In this document: piece by piece, positions 1 to 5,638 of the stretch
Layout of the letters: the number at the start of each line of letters is the position of its first letter
Position numbering within the stretch: position 1 is the first letter of the stretch
Origin: Acholeplasmatales bacterium
GTDB lineage: Bacteria; Bacillota_I; Bacilli_A; Acholeplasmatales; Anaeroplasmataceae
DNA length: 13,156 nucleotides
Assembly (NCBI GenBank): GCA_016288675.1
Contig: JAEELC010000001.1
Coordinates: forward strand, 1 to 13,156
Direction of reading: 5' to 3'
Made by a program: the position numbers and the translations under genes
Notes under the pieces: generated by a model
The model's input: the letters and a program-made list of their open reading frames with translations, nothing else
The model's database searches: none
Told to the model about the DNA's origin: nothing

Positions 1-704
1 ATCCACCTAGTGTGAATGATTCAAATTTATCATTTACTGCTTATAAGGATGGAGTAATTTTTCCACTACTTCAAATACACGGTATAAGCTGTGTTCAAGC
101 TAGTAATATTGTTAATGAGAGAAGAAACGGAAAATATAAGGATTTAAGCAATTTAAAGAATAGACTTAATTTAAATCAGAATGTTTTAGAAGCTTTAGTA
201 TATTCTGATGCTCTAGATATATTTAATCATACGAAGAAGCATTTATTGGAAGAAGCTACTAACAATATTAGCGCTTATTCTAAATATTTAGGTGATGATA
301 TTATAAACATTACTGAAAGTGAATTTGATGATTTAACATTAAAAAAACAAGAAGCTAAATATTTAGGATTGAATATTATATATGATAATTTTAAAAATAT
401 AAATTTAATGCATAAGAATTATAATGCAAATTATATTTCATTAAAGGCAACTAATACTAAAATTAGAAGCTTAGTTACTTTTGAAAGTATTAGAGACATT
501 AAGACTAAAAAAGGCGATAGAATGGCAATTGGTACTCTTACTGACTCTAGAAGTGAATTAGGATTTGTAATATTTAATAGAGCTTATGAGCAATTTAATC
601 TAATCTTGAATCAAGAAGATTTATTTTTAATTGAAGGCACTTTAACTTATAATAAGACATATAACAAAAATGAACTTCAAATTGATTTTATTCAAAAAAT
701 CTAG
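1..704 (+). CDS. dnaE: DNA polymerase III subunit alpha (DnaE), C-terminal fragment; 5' end outside the window
   Basis: This is the C-terminal end of the replicative polymerase catalytic subunit. The frame is open back to the left edge (first full codon at position 3, reading P-P-S-V-N), so the gene begins outside the window and the GTG at 12 is only an internal valine. The fragment starts in the conserved PPSVN-type segment that precedes the tandem helix-hairpin-helix region, seen here as LLQIHGISCVQASNIVNERR with the following helix. It ends with an OB-fold, recognisable by a stretch resembling KTKKGDRMAIGTLTD near residues 165-180. The polymerase (palm, fingers) and PHP domains are not in view. 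The protein stops soon after the OB-fold, so a long tau-binding tail of the E. coli kind is absent, as in many Bacillota DnaE proteins. The stop is TAG at 702-704, which overlaps the -35 box of the trpS promoter. No separate terminator follows; read-through would meet the T-box terminator. Assignment as DnaE rather than PolC rests on the HhH-OB order and is fairly sure. Confidence 0.88.
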   Translation, partial: PPSVNDSNLSFTAYKDGVIFPLLQIHGISCVQASNIVNERRNGKYKDLSNLKNRLNLNQNVLEALVYSDALDIFNHTKKHLLEEATNNISAYSKYLGDDIINITESEFDDLTLKKQEAKYLGLNIIYDNFKNINLMHKNYNANYISLKATNTKIRSLVTFESIRDIKTKKGDRMAIGTLTDSRSELGFVIFNRAYEQFNLILNQEDLFLIEGTLTYNKTYNKNELQIDFIQKI

Positions 705-730
705 ACAAAATATGATTTAAAGTTTATAAT
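702..730 (+). promoter_or_regulatory. Sigma-A type promoter of the trpS T-box transcript
   Basis: The -35 box is TAGACA (702-707), one mismatch from TTGACA. A 17-base spacer leads to a perfect TATAAT (725-730). Transcription would start near 737, right where the T-box Stem I begins. The first three bases of the -35 box are also the dnaE stop codon. Confidence 0.8.
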
Positions 731-736
731 AATTAC

Positions 737-964
737 AAACCGTTGATAAGAAGAAAATATAATCAAAAGATTATAGAGAGCTGTTGGTTGGTGTAAAACA
801 GTATTAAGTAGTTTATATTTATGGGCCTTTGAGGGTATTGAAAAAATAATAGTATTCAATAACGAGTCACTCACGTTACGAGGTTAGGCAGTTGATAGAC
901 TGTGAATTAAGGTGGCACCACGAGATATTCGTCCTTTGTATAGGATGGGTATCTCTTTTTTTTT
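737..964 (+). promoter_or_regulatory. T-box riboswitch, tryptophan-specific, controlling trpS
   Basis: This leader senses uncharged tRNA-Trp and controls transcription into trpS. Stem I runs from about 738 to 834. Its stem AAATATAA (755-762) pairs with TTATATTT (813-820), next to a specifier loop with UGG (822-824), the Trp codon, followed by a purine. An AGAGAG segment (775-780) and a distal hairpin CTGTT/AACAG (781-785, 797-801) with a G/T-rich loop fit the conserved AG bulge and terminal loop. A hairpin at 836-842/855-861 fits Stem II. Weak pairing AACG/CGTT (861-864, 874-877) may be Stem IIA/B. GCAGT/ACTGT (888-892, 899-903) fits Stem III. The T-box motif AAGGTGGCACCACG lies at 909-922. 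The antiterminator pairs 909-912 with 933-936 and 920-922 with 930-932, leaving the classic 7-base bulge UGGCACC (913-919). Its UGGC can pair with a GCCA acceptor end, as expected for tRNA-Trp with discriminator G73. The smaller stems are inferred by eye. Confidence 0.94.
922..964 (+). terminator. T-box regulated intrinsic terminator upstream of trpS
   Basis: A 14-bp stem (922-935 with 942-955, including G-U pairs) closes a 6-base loop and is followed by nine T (956-964). Its 5' arm shares bases 922 and 930-936 with the antiterminator helix, so the two structures exclude each other. That is the switch: uncharged tRNA-Trp stabilises the antiterminator and trpS is transcribed. Confidence 0.93.
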
Positions 965-974
965 ATCAAAGATT

Positions 975-982
975 AGAGGAGG
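975..982 (+). promoter_or_regulatory. Ribosome binding site that fixes the trpS start
   Basis: AGAGGAGG lies 8 bases before the ATG at 991. It decides against the in-frame TTG at 892, which falls inside the T-box RNA and would place translated sequence through the terminator. Confidence 0.9.
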
Positions 983-990
983 ATAAAATA

Positions 991-1995
991 ATGGAAGAAA
1001 ATATTATTCAAAAGAAAAGAATGATTTCTGGTATTAAGCCTACAGGTAAATTAACTTTAGGTAATTATATTGGAGCTGTTAATCAATTTATCTCATATCA
1101 AGATGAATATGAAATGTTTGTATTTATTGCTGATTTACATGCGTTAACATTACCAATTGAAGCTAAGGAATTAAGACAAAACACTAAAGATTTAATTTCA
1201 ATTTATTTAGCTTGTGGTCTTGATCCTAAGAAAGTTGTTTTATTTAAACAAAGCGATGTTCATGAGCATGCTGAACTAGGATATATAATGACATTCAACT
1301 CAAATATGGGTGAGTTATCTCGTATGACTCAATATAAAGATAAAACTGCTAAGATAAGTGATAGACAATCTATTCCTACAGGAATATTTATTTATCCTGG
1401 TTTAATGGCTGCAGATATATTATTATATGATGCTGATTATGTTCCTGTTGGTATTGACCAAAAGCAACATGTTGAATTAACTCGTGATTTAGCATTAAGA
1501 TTTAACTCTCGTTATTCTGAAACATTTAAGGTTCCTGAACCTGTGATTGCAAAATCAGGTTCTAAAATATTCTCTTTAAGTGATCCTACAAAGAAGATGT
1601 CTAAATCAGAATCTGATAAAGGAACAATTTACTTACTTGAAGATGTTAATGTGGCTCGTAAGAAGATTATGTCTGCAACAACTGATTCTGGTCATGAAGT
1701 TAAATATGATCCTGAAAATAAACCAGGTATTTCTAACCTTCTTACAATTATGTCAACTTTATCTAATACTTCAATTGAAGCTTTAGAAAAACAATTTGAA
1801 GGTTCAGGTTATGGTGATTTTAAGAAAGCTGTAGCTGATGTGGTTGTTGATTTCTTAACAAATTTACAAGCTAAGGTAAAAGAAATTCAAGTTAGTGGAA
1901 TTCTTGAACAAGTTCTTACAGAAGGTGCAGAACATGCTTCTTATGTAGCAAGAAAGAAATTAGCAAAGGTTTATAGAAAAGTTGGTTTAAGATAA
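991..1995 (+). CDS. trpS: Tryptophanyl-tRNA synthetase
   Basis: A cytoplasmic class I aminoacyl-tRNA synthetase of 334 residues that charges tRNA-Trp with tryptophan using ATP. The HIGH-region equivalent is PTGKLTLGNYIG (residues 17-28) and the KMSKS loop is intact at 202-206. Between them are the family blocks IADLHALT (46-53), GELSRMTQYKDK (107-118) and GIDQKQHVELTRD (154-166), the last typical of bacterial TrpRS. Length and order match B. subtilis TrpS from end to end, with a few extra residues before MISG. The ATG at 991 is chosen for its strong SD; an internal ATG at 1021 would start at MISG but has no comparable SD. The gene stands alone under its own promoter and the tryptophan T-box. 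A terminator follows 27 bases after the stop. Confidence 0.97.
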   Translation: MEENIIQKKRMISGIKPTGKLTLGNYIGAVNQFISYQDEYEMFVFIADLHALTLPIEAKELRQNTKDLISIYLACGLDPKKVVLFKQSDVHEHAELGYIMTFNSNMGELSRMTQYKDKTAKISDRQSIPTGIFIYPGLMAADILLYDADYVPVGIDQKQHVELTRDLALRFNSRYSETFKVPEPVIAKSGSKIFSLSDPTKKMSKSESDKGTIYLLEDVNVARKKIMSATTDSGHEVKYDPENKPGISNLLTIMSTLSNTSIEALEKQFEGSGYGDFKKAVADVVVDFLTNLQAKVKEIQVSGILEQVLTEGAEHASYVARKKLAKVYRKVGLR

Positions 1996-2012
1996 TATTT
2001 TTTAACTTAATT

Positions 2013-2053
2013 AAAAAGAAAACTGGATTTCAATTGAAATCCAGCATTTTTTT
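2013..2053. terminator. Bidirectional intrinsic terminator between convergent trpS and the phosphofructokinase gene
   Basis: A perfect 9-bp hairpin CTGGATTTC-AATT-GAAATCCAG occupies 2023-2044. On the plus strand it is followed by seven T (2047-2053). On the minus strand it is followed by a T-rich run (complement of 2013-2022). The plus-strand T-tract overlaps the minus-strand stop codon at 2052-2054, so one element ends both genes. Confidence 0.9.
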
Positions 2054-3293
2054 ACTTATATAAAACTTTTTTTAATTTAGCAAATCTAGGTAATCCGTTT
2101 ACTAGAGGAGCTTTCATATCACCTTGAATAAGTGGAAGAGCATAATCAACGAATTCTTTCGTTAAACCTGTATTATCTTTCTTAATCCAAGATAGTGGAA
2201 TCTTCTTTTCATCATTAGCTACAAGATGAAGATCGATTAATACATATTCGCACTTATATTTTCCGTTAACATAAGTTCTCTTGAAACCAACCATTTTATC
2301 AGTAACACCAGAAATTGCAAATTTAACAGCTTTTCTACCTGCATTGAAAGCTTCAGTAACATCTGTTTTTGAAGCTAGGTGTTGAGCACAGCGTTGCATT
2401 AAGTTAAATTCGATAGCACGAACTTTAACATTAAATTTTTCATGAATTTGATCAGCTAAAACTTTACCAGTTCCACCAAGTTGTGCATGACCAAATGAAT
2501 CTTTTGCAAGTTCTTGGAATAATTCAGGTAAATATTTGCCATCCTTAGTTTGTACACCTTCTGATACAGCGATTAATACATGAGGCTTCTTTTTAAGAAT
2601 TTCTCCTACTTTTGACATGAAACTATCAAAGTCAAATGGTAATTCAGGAAGATATACTAAGTCTGGACCAAATCCAGCTTCAGTTGCTAGTTGGCTAGCA
2701 GCAGTTAACCATCCGGCATTTCTACCCATTATTTCGCAAACGCAAACCATTGGAGTATCATATACATCAGAATCATGGTAAATTTCCATCATAGTTGTTG
2801 CAATATATTTAGCAGCAGAACCATAGCCTGGGCAGTGATCAGTTACAGCTAAATCATTATCAATTGTTTTTGGAACACCAATACAACGGCATTCATAACC
2901 AGAATTTGCTAAATATTTAGAAATTTTGTTACAAGTATCCATTGAGTCATTTCCACCATTATAGAAGAAATATCTAATATCATATTTTTTAAATACCTCA
3001 AGGATTCTTTTATAATCAGTGTCATCTACATTAGCATCTTTTAGTTTATATCTAACAGAACCAATATCACTAGATGGAGTAACTTTTAATAAGTTTAATT
3101 CCTCCATATCTTCTTTAGAAATATCGTATAATTCTTCATTTAGAATACCAACGATACCATGCTTTGCACCAAATACATTTGTAATACACTCTTGTCCTAA
3201 GGCTTCAATAAATACACCAGCAGCACTAGCGTTAATTACAGAAGTTGGACCGCCTGATTGTCCTAAAACACAGGCACCCTTTAATTGCTTCAT
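2052..3293 (-). CDS. pfp: Phosphofructokinase, pyrophosphate-dependent type (diphosphate--fructose-6-phosphate 1-phosphotransferase)
   Basis: A cytoplasmic glycolytic enzyme of 413 residues that phosphorylates fructose 6-phosphate at C1. The phosphofructokinase fold is marked by GQSGGP (11-16), GGNDS (113-117), PKTIDND (141-147) and MGRNAGW (189-195). At the positions matching E. coli PfkA 104 and 124 it has Asp116 and Lys142. In this superfamily that pair goes with pyrophosphate rather than ATP as phosphoryl donor, because the aspartate side chain blocks the ATP site; PPi use is therefore inferred, not shown. The length (about 410) and the GGNDSMDT block match a clostridial-type PPi-PFK subgroup rather than the roughly 320-residue PfkA. 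ATG at 3293 is chosen because AAAGGAG lies 9 bases before it; a TTG at 3314 would put that SD inside the gene. It is the only minus-strand gene here, divergent from pyk and convergent with trpS. The symbol pfp is by family and could be replaced by pfkA if activity proves ATP-linked. Confidence 0.9.
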   Translation of the reverse strand: MKQLKGACVLGQSGGPTSVINASAAGVFIEALGQECITNVFGAKHGIVGILNEELYDISKEDMEELNLLKVTPSSDIGSVRYKLKDANVDDTDYKRILEVFKKYDIRYFFYNGGNDSMDTCNKISKYLANSGYECRCIGVPKTIDNDLAVTDHCPGYGSAAKYIATTMMEIYHDSDVYDTPMVCVCEIMGRNAGWLTAASQLATEAGFGPDLVYLPELPFDFDSFMSKVGEILKKKPHVLIAVSEGVQTKDGKYLPELFQELAKDSFGHAQLGGTGKVLADQIHEKFNVKVRAIEFNLMQRCAQHLASKTDVTEAFNAGRKAVKFAISGVTDKMVGFKRTYVNGKYKCEYVLIDLHLVANDEKKIPLSWIKKDNTGLTKEFVDYALPLIQGDMKAPLVNGLPRFAKLKKVLYK

Positions 3294-3301
3294 AATTAAA
3301 T

Positions 3302-3308
3302 TCTCCTT
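3302..3308 (-). promoter_or_regulatory. Ribosome binding site that fixes the phosphofructokinase start
   Basis: Read on the minus strand, AAAGGAG lies 9 bases before the ATG at 3293. It rules out the upstream in-frame TTG at 3314, which would encode the SD itself. Confidence 0.85.
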
Positions 3309-3322
3309 TAACAACTATCTTA

Positions 3323-3350
3323 ATTATAACCTATTTAGAAACAAAAGCAA
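3323..3350 (-). promoter_or_regulatory. Promoter of the phosphofructokinase gene
   Basis: On the minus strand TTGCTT (complement of 3345-3350) is followed after 16 bases by a perfect TATAAT (complement of 3323-3328). The inferred start is near 3316, which gives a leader of only about 23 nt. Confidence 0.65.
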
Positions 3351-3375
3351 TATTTCATTTTTTATAGAAAAGTCA

Positions 3376-3407
3376 GTTTACAAATTTTTAATGATTGCGT
3401 TTACAAA
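3376..3407. repeat. Pair of direct repeats GTTTACAAA in the divergent pfp-pyk promoter region
   Basis: GTTTACAAA occurs at 3376-3384 and again at 3399-3407, 23 bases apart start to start, about two helical turns. The second copy ends 4 bases before the pyk -35 box. Both lie upstream of each divergent promoter, where an operator or activator site could be. In such AT-rich DNA chance recurrence is possible, and no known regulator site is recognised. Confidence 0.4.
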
Positions 3408-3411
3408 ATTA

Positions 3412-3439
3412 TTGCTAGTGTAAAAAAATATGATATAAT
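3412..3439 (+). promoter_or_regulatory. Promoter of pyk, extended -10 type
   Basis: TTGCTA (3412-3417), a 16-base spacer and TATAAT (3434-3439), with TG at 3431-3432 one base upstream of the -10 box (extended -10). The inferred start near 3446 leaves a leader of about 66 nt, the longest non-riboswitch leader in the window. Confidence 0.7.
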
Positions 3440-3456
3440 AATTAAGGTGAAACGCG

Positions 3457-3473
3457 CTAATATTATATATTAG
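3457..3473 (+). promoter_or_regulatory. Dyad in the pyk 5' leader
   Basis: CTAATAT-TAT-ATATTAG is a perfect 7-bp inverted repeat about 10 bases after the inferred start of transcription. It could be a repressor site just downstream of the promoter or a weak hairpin protecting the mRNA 5' end. It has no T-tract and is almost all A/T, so it is not a terminator. Function is unknown. Confidence 0.35.
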
Positions 3474-3511
3474 TTCGAATTACGTTATTTTATCTTAAGG
3501 AGATTATTACT

Positions 3512-4930
3512 ATGAAAAAAACAAAAGTAGTTTGTACAATCGGACCTTCTTCAGAAAAGAAAGAACAATTAAAGTCTTTAATTGAAGCTGGTATGAATGT
3601 AATGCGTATGAACTTTTCACATGGTTCATATGAAGAGCAAGGAGCTCGTATCGTTAACGTTAAGGAATTAAACAAGGAAAACAACTGGAATGTTGGTATC
3701 ATGCTTGATACTAAGGGTCCAGAAATCCGTTCAGGTTACCTAGTTGGTTCTAAGAATGAAGCTGGTGAATTAGACTGGCACTTAAATCCAAAGATTCAAC
3801 TTGAAGCTGGTAAGGAAATCCGTGTTACTATGGATTATAGCTTCGTTGATGGTACTCCAGAAAAGATTGCTGTTTCTTATGCTGGTATGTATGATGACCT
3901 TTCAGTTGGTGACTCAATTCTTATCGAAGACGGTTTACTACGTTTAAAGGTTACAGGTAAAGATGAAGCTAATCGTGAATTAATTTGCGAAATTCAAAAC
4001 TCACGTACATTAAAGAACAAGAAGAATATCAATGTTCCAGGTGTTAAGTTAAACATGGAATTCATCTCTAAGAAGGACAAAGAAGACCTTGAATGGGGAT
4101 GCGACCAAGACATTGACTTCGTAGCTGCTTCATTCGTACGTCGTGCTCAAGATATTAAGGATATCCGTGACATTTTTGCTGCTAAGGGTAACTCTAATAT
4201 CAAGATTATCTCTAAGATTGAAAACACTGAAGGTGTTGAAAACATGGAAGAAATCGTTGCATTATCTGATGGTGTAATGGTTGCTCGTGGTGACATGGGT
4301 GTTAACGTTGATGCTTGGGACGTTCCAGCAATTCAACAAGAAATGATTTATTTAGCTCAATCATCTGGTAAGATGGTTATCACAGCTACTCAAATGCTAG
4401 ATTCTATGCAAAACAACCCAAGACCAACTCGTGCTGAAGTTTCTGACGTTCATGATGCTGTTTGTGAAGGTACTGGTGCTACAATGCTTTCTGGTGAATC
4501 TGCACAAGGTGACTTCCCACTTGAAGCTGTAACTTATATGTCAAAGATTGATGAAAGAGCTGAAGCTGATCTTGATCATGACAAGATGATTCAAAACGTT
4601 CTTGACTGCCCAACAGACAAGGATGAAAAGGATGCTATCGGTTTAGCTGTAGCTACTGTAGCTAAAGAATTTGAAGTTTCTGCAGTTGTTGCTGAAGGTG
4701 ACTTTGAATTAGCTCGTAAGATTTCTCAATTCCGTCCAGCTGCTGACGTATTCTTCGCTGTAGAAGATAAACAAACTGCTCGTGCATTATCTCTTGCTTG
4801 GGGTATTCAACCAGTTGTTGGTAAGTATGCTGATGCTTTAGAAGCTGCTACTAAGAGCCTTAACCTTGAAAAGGGTGACGCTATTCTTAAGGTAACTGCT
4901 AAGGGTATTGAATTCACAACTACTAAGTAA
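3512..4930 (+). CDS. pyk: Pyruvate kinase
   Basis: A cytoplasmic enzyme of 472 residues that transfers phosphate from phosphoenolpyruvate to ADP, the last step of glycolysis. The N-terminal block KVVCTIGPSS and NFSHG (34-38), the block DTKGPEIRSG (66-75), the active-site signature IKIISKIENTEGV (230-242, catalytic Lys235) and VARGDMGV (257-264) are all intact. Glu71 in TKGPEIR is the residue associated with K+-dependent pyruvate kinases. The length is that of the E. coli type; the extra C-terminal PEP-utiliser-like domain of B. subtilis Pyk is absent. ATG at 3512 follows AAGGAG (3497-3502) at 9 bases. Codon use stands out: many C-ending codons for Asn, Asp, Phe and Ile, AAG for Lys and nearly only CGT for Arg, where neighbours prefer A/T endings and AGA. 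That points to high expression. It is transcribed alone, with tandem TAA stops (4928-4933) and a strong terminator. Confidence 0.98.
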   Translation: MKKTKVVCTIGPSSEKKEQLKSLIEAGMNVMRMNFSHGSYEEQGARIVNVKELNKENNWNVGIMLDTKGPEIRSGYLVGSKNEAGELDWHLNPKIQLEAGKEIRVTMDYSFVDGTPEKIAVSYAGMYDDLSVGDSILIEDGLLRLKVTGKDEANRELICEIQNSRTLKNKKNINVPGVKLNMEFISKKDKEDLEWGCDQDIDFVAASFVRRAQDIKDIRDIFAAKGNSNIKIISKIENTEGVENMEEIVALSDGVMVARGDMGVNVDAWDVPAIQQEMIYLAQSSGKMVITATQMLDSMQNNPRPTRAEVSDVHDAVCEGTGATMLSGESAQGDFPLEAVTYMSKIDERAEADLDHDKMIQNVLDCPTDKDEKDAIGLAVATVAKEFEVSAVVAEGDFELARKISQFRPAADVFFAVEDKQTARALSLAWGIQPVVGKYADALEAATKSLNLEKGDAILKVTAKGIEFTTTK

Positions 4931-4941
4931 TAAAAACTATT

Positions 4942-4973
4942 AAAGGCCAAGACTTTTCTTGGTCTTTTTTTTT
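4942..4973 (+). terminator. Intrinsic terminator of pyk
   Basis: AAAGGCCAAG (4942-4951) pairs with CTTGGTCTTT (4958-4967) around a 6-base loop, with one G-U pair. A run of nine T spans 4965-4973. Confidence 0.92.
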
Positions 4974-5014
4974 ACACTTATTTTACAAATCACCTTTTAT
5001 AAATTTGTTTTTAT

Positions 5015-5023
5015 TGCTATAAT
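5015..5023 (+). promoter_or_regulatory. Extended -10 promoter of the rnhA operon
   Basis: TGCTATAAT is a perfect extended -10 box (TG at 5015-5016, TATAAT at 5018-5023). No good -35 hexamer is seen at the right spacing, which is tolerated by extended -10 promoters. The inferred start near 5030 leaves about 11 nt before the chosen ATG. Confidence 0.6.
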
Positions 5024-5040
5024 TGTAAATGGTGATAGAT

Positions 5041-5622
5041 ATGAAGTATTACGCCGTTAAAAATGGAAGAGTAAATGGTATTTACACGGATTGGGATTCT
5101 TGCAAAGAACAAGTGATTGGATTTGAAGGAGCAATCTATAAATCATTTTCAACCAAAGAAGAAGCAGAAGCCTATCTAACGGGTGGACAAATTAAAGAAG
5201 AAAATTATAATCGACCTACAGCATATGTAGATGGATCATTTAATATAAACACTAATGAGTATTCTTTTGGTGCAATTCTTTTTGTTAACGGTCAAAAGCT
5301 GATTTTTAAAAAGAAATTTGAAGCTGATAAGTATTCAACATTTAGAAATGTGGCAGGAGAAGTACGTGGTGCATCATTTATTATCAATTATGCCTTAAAG
5401 CAAGGAATTAAAGAATTAGATTTATTTTATGATTATCAAGGAATTGAATCTTGGTTTACACAAGAATGGAAAGCGAACAATGAATTAACTATAAATTATC
5501 AAAAGTTTGCAAATGATGTAAAAGATAAGATTAAAGTAAGTTTTAAAAAAGTTAAGAGCCATACTGGAGTAAAATATAATGAAGAAGTAGACTCTTTAGC
5601 TAAAGAGGCATTAGGAATTTAA
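5041..5622 (+). CDS. rnhA: Ribonuclease HI with N-terminal hybrid-binding (viroplasmin-like) domain
   Basis: Cuts the RNA strand of RNA-DNA hybrids, acting in R-loop removal and Okazaki primer removal. It has 193 residues. Residues 1-46 (MKYYAVKNGR..., IYKSFSTKEEAEAYL) form the small basic hybrid-binding domain found at the N-terminus of eukaryotic RNase H1 and some bacterial enzymes. Residues 60-192 are the RNase H fold with the full catalytic set Asp64 (AYVDGSF), Glu107 (AGEVRGA), Asp131 (FYDYQG) and Asp184 (EEVDSLAKEA), plus the flexible-loop His174 (SHTG). The start at 5041 is preferred over the ATG at 5029. It begins directly with the conserved MKYYAVKNGR, GGTGAT (5031-5036) can serve as SD, and 5029 lies at the inferred transcription start. 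It is the first gene of a probable operon, followed after 16 bases by the phosphate cotransporter-like gene. Confidence 0.94.
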   Translation: MKYYAVKNGRVNGIYTDWDSCKEQVIGFEGAIYKSFSTKEEAEAYLTGGQIKEENYNRPTAYVDGSFNINTNEYSFGAILFVNGQKLIFKKKFEADKYSTFRNVAGEVRGASFIINYALKQGIKELDLFYDYQGIESWFTQEWKANNELTINYQKFANDVKDKIKVSFKKVKSHTGVKYNEEVDSLAKEALGI

Positions 5623-5638
5623 CATTGCGAGGTTTAAT

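Noticed and set aside
1-704. dnaE fragment read as a complete small protein starting at GTG 12, or as a pseudogene
   Set aside because: The frame is open to the window edge and the upstream codons continue the conserved DnaE sequence, so it is simply cut by the window.
892-990. TTG at 892 as an N-terminal extension of trpS by 33 codons
   Set aside because: It runs through the T-box motif and terminator hairpin, has no SD, and adds residues absent from TrpRS. The ATG at 991 has a strong SD.
3019-3423. Plus-strand open frame of 134 codons across pfp and the intergenic region
   Set aside because: It is antisense to a strongly conserved enzyme, has no SD and shows no family resemblance. It is a shadow frame.
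3448-3461. Possible CcpA (cre) site TGAAACGCGCTAAT near the pyk start
   Set aside because: The TGAAA half fits, but the central CG is out of register and the 3' half does not end in CA, so it is not a credible cre.
3447-3473. Mini-ORF GTG-AAA-CGC-GCT... (8 codons plus TAG) in the pyk leader, as a regulatory leader peptide
   Set aside because: It begins at or next to the inferred transcription start, has no SD, has no run of one amino acid, and its tail is just the AT-rich dyad.
4974-5014. TTTACA (4983-4988) as a -35 box for rnhA
   Set aside because: It is 29 bases from the -10 box at 5018, far beyond the 16-18 expected.
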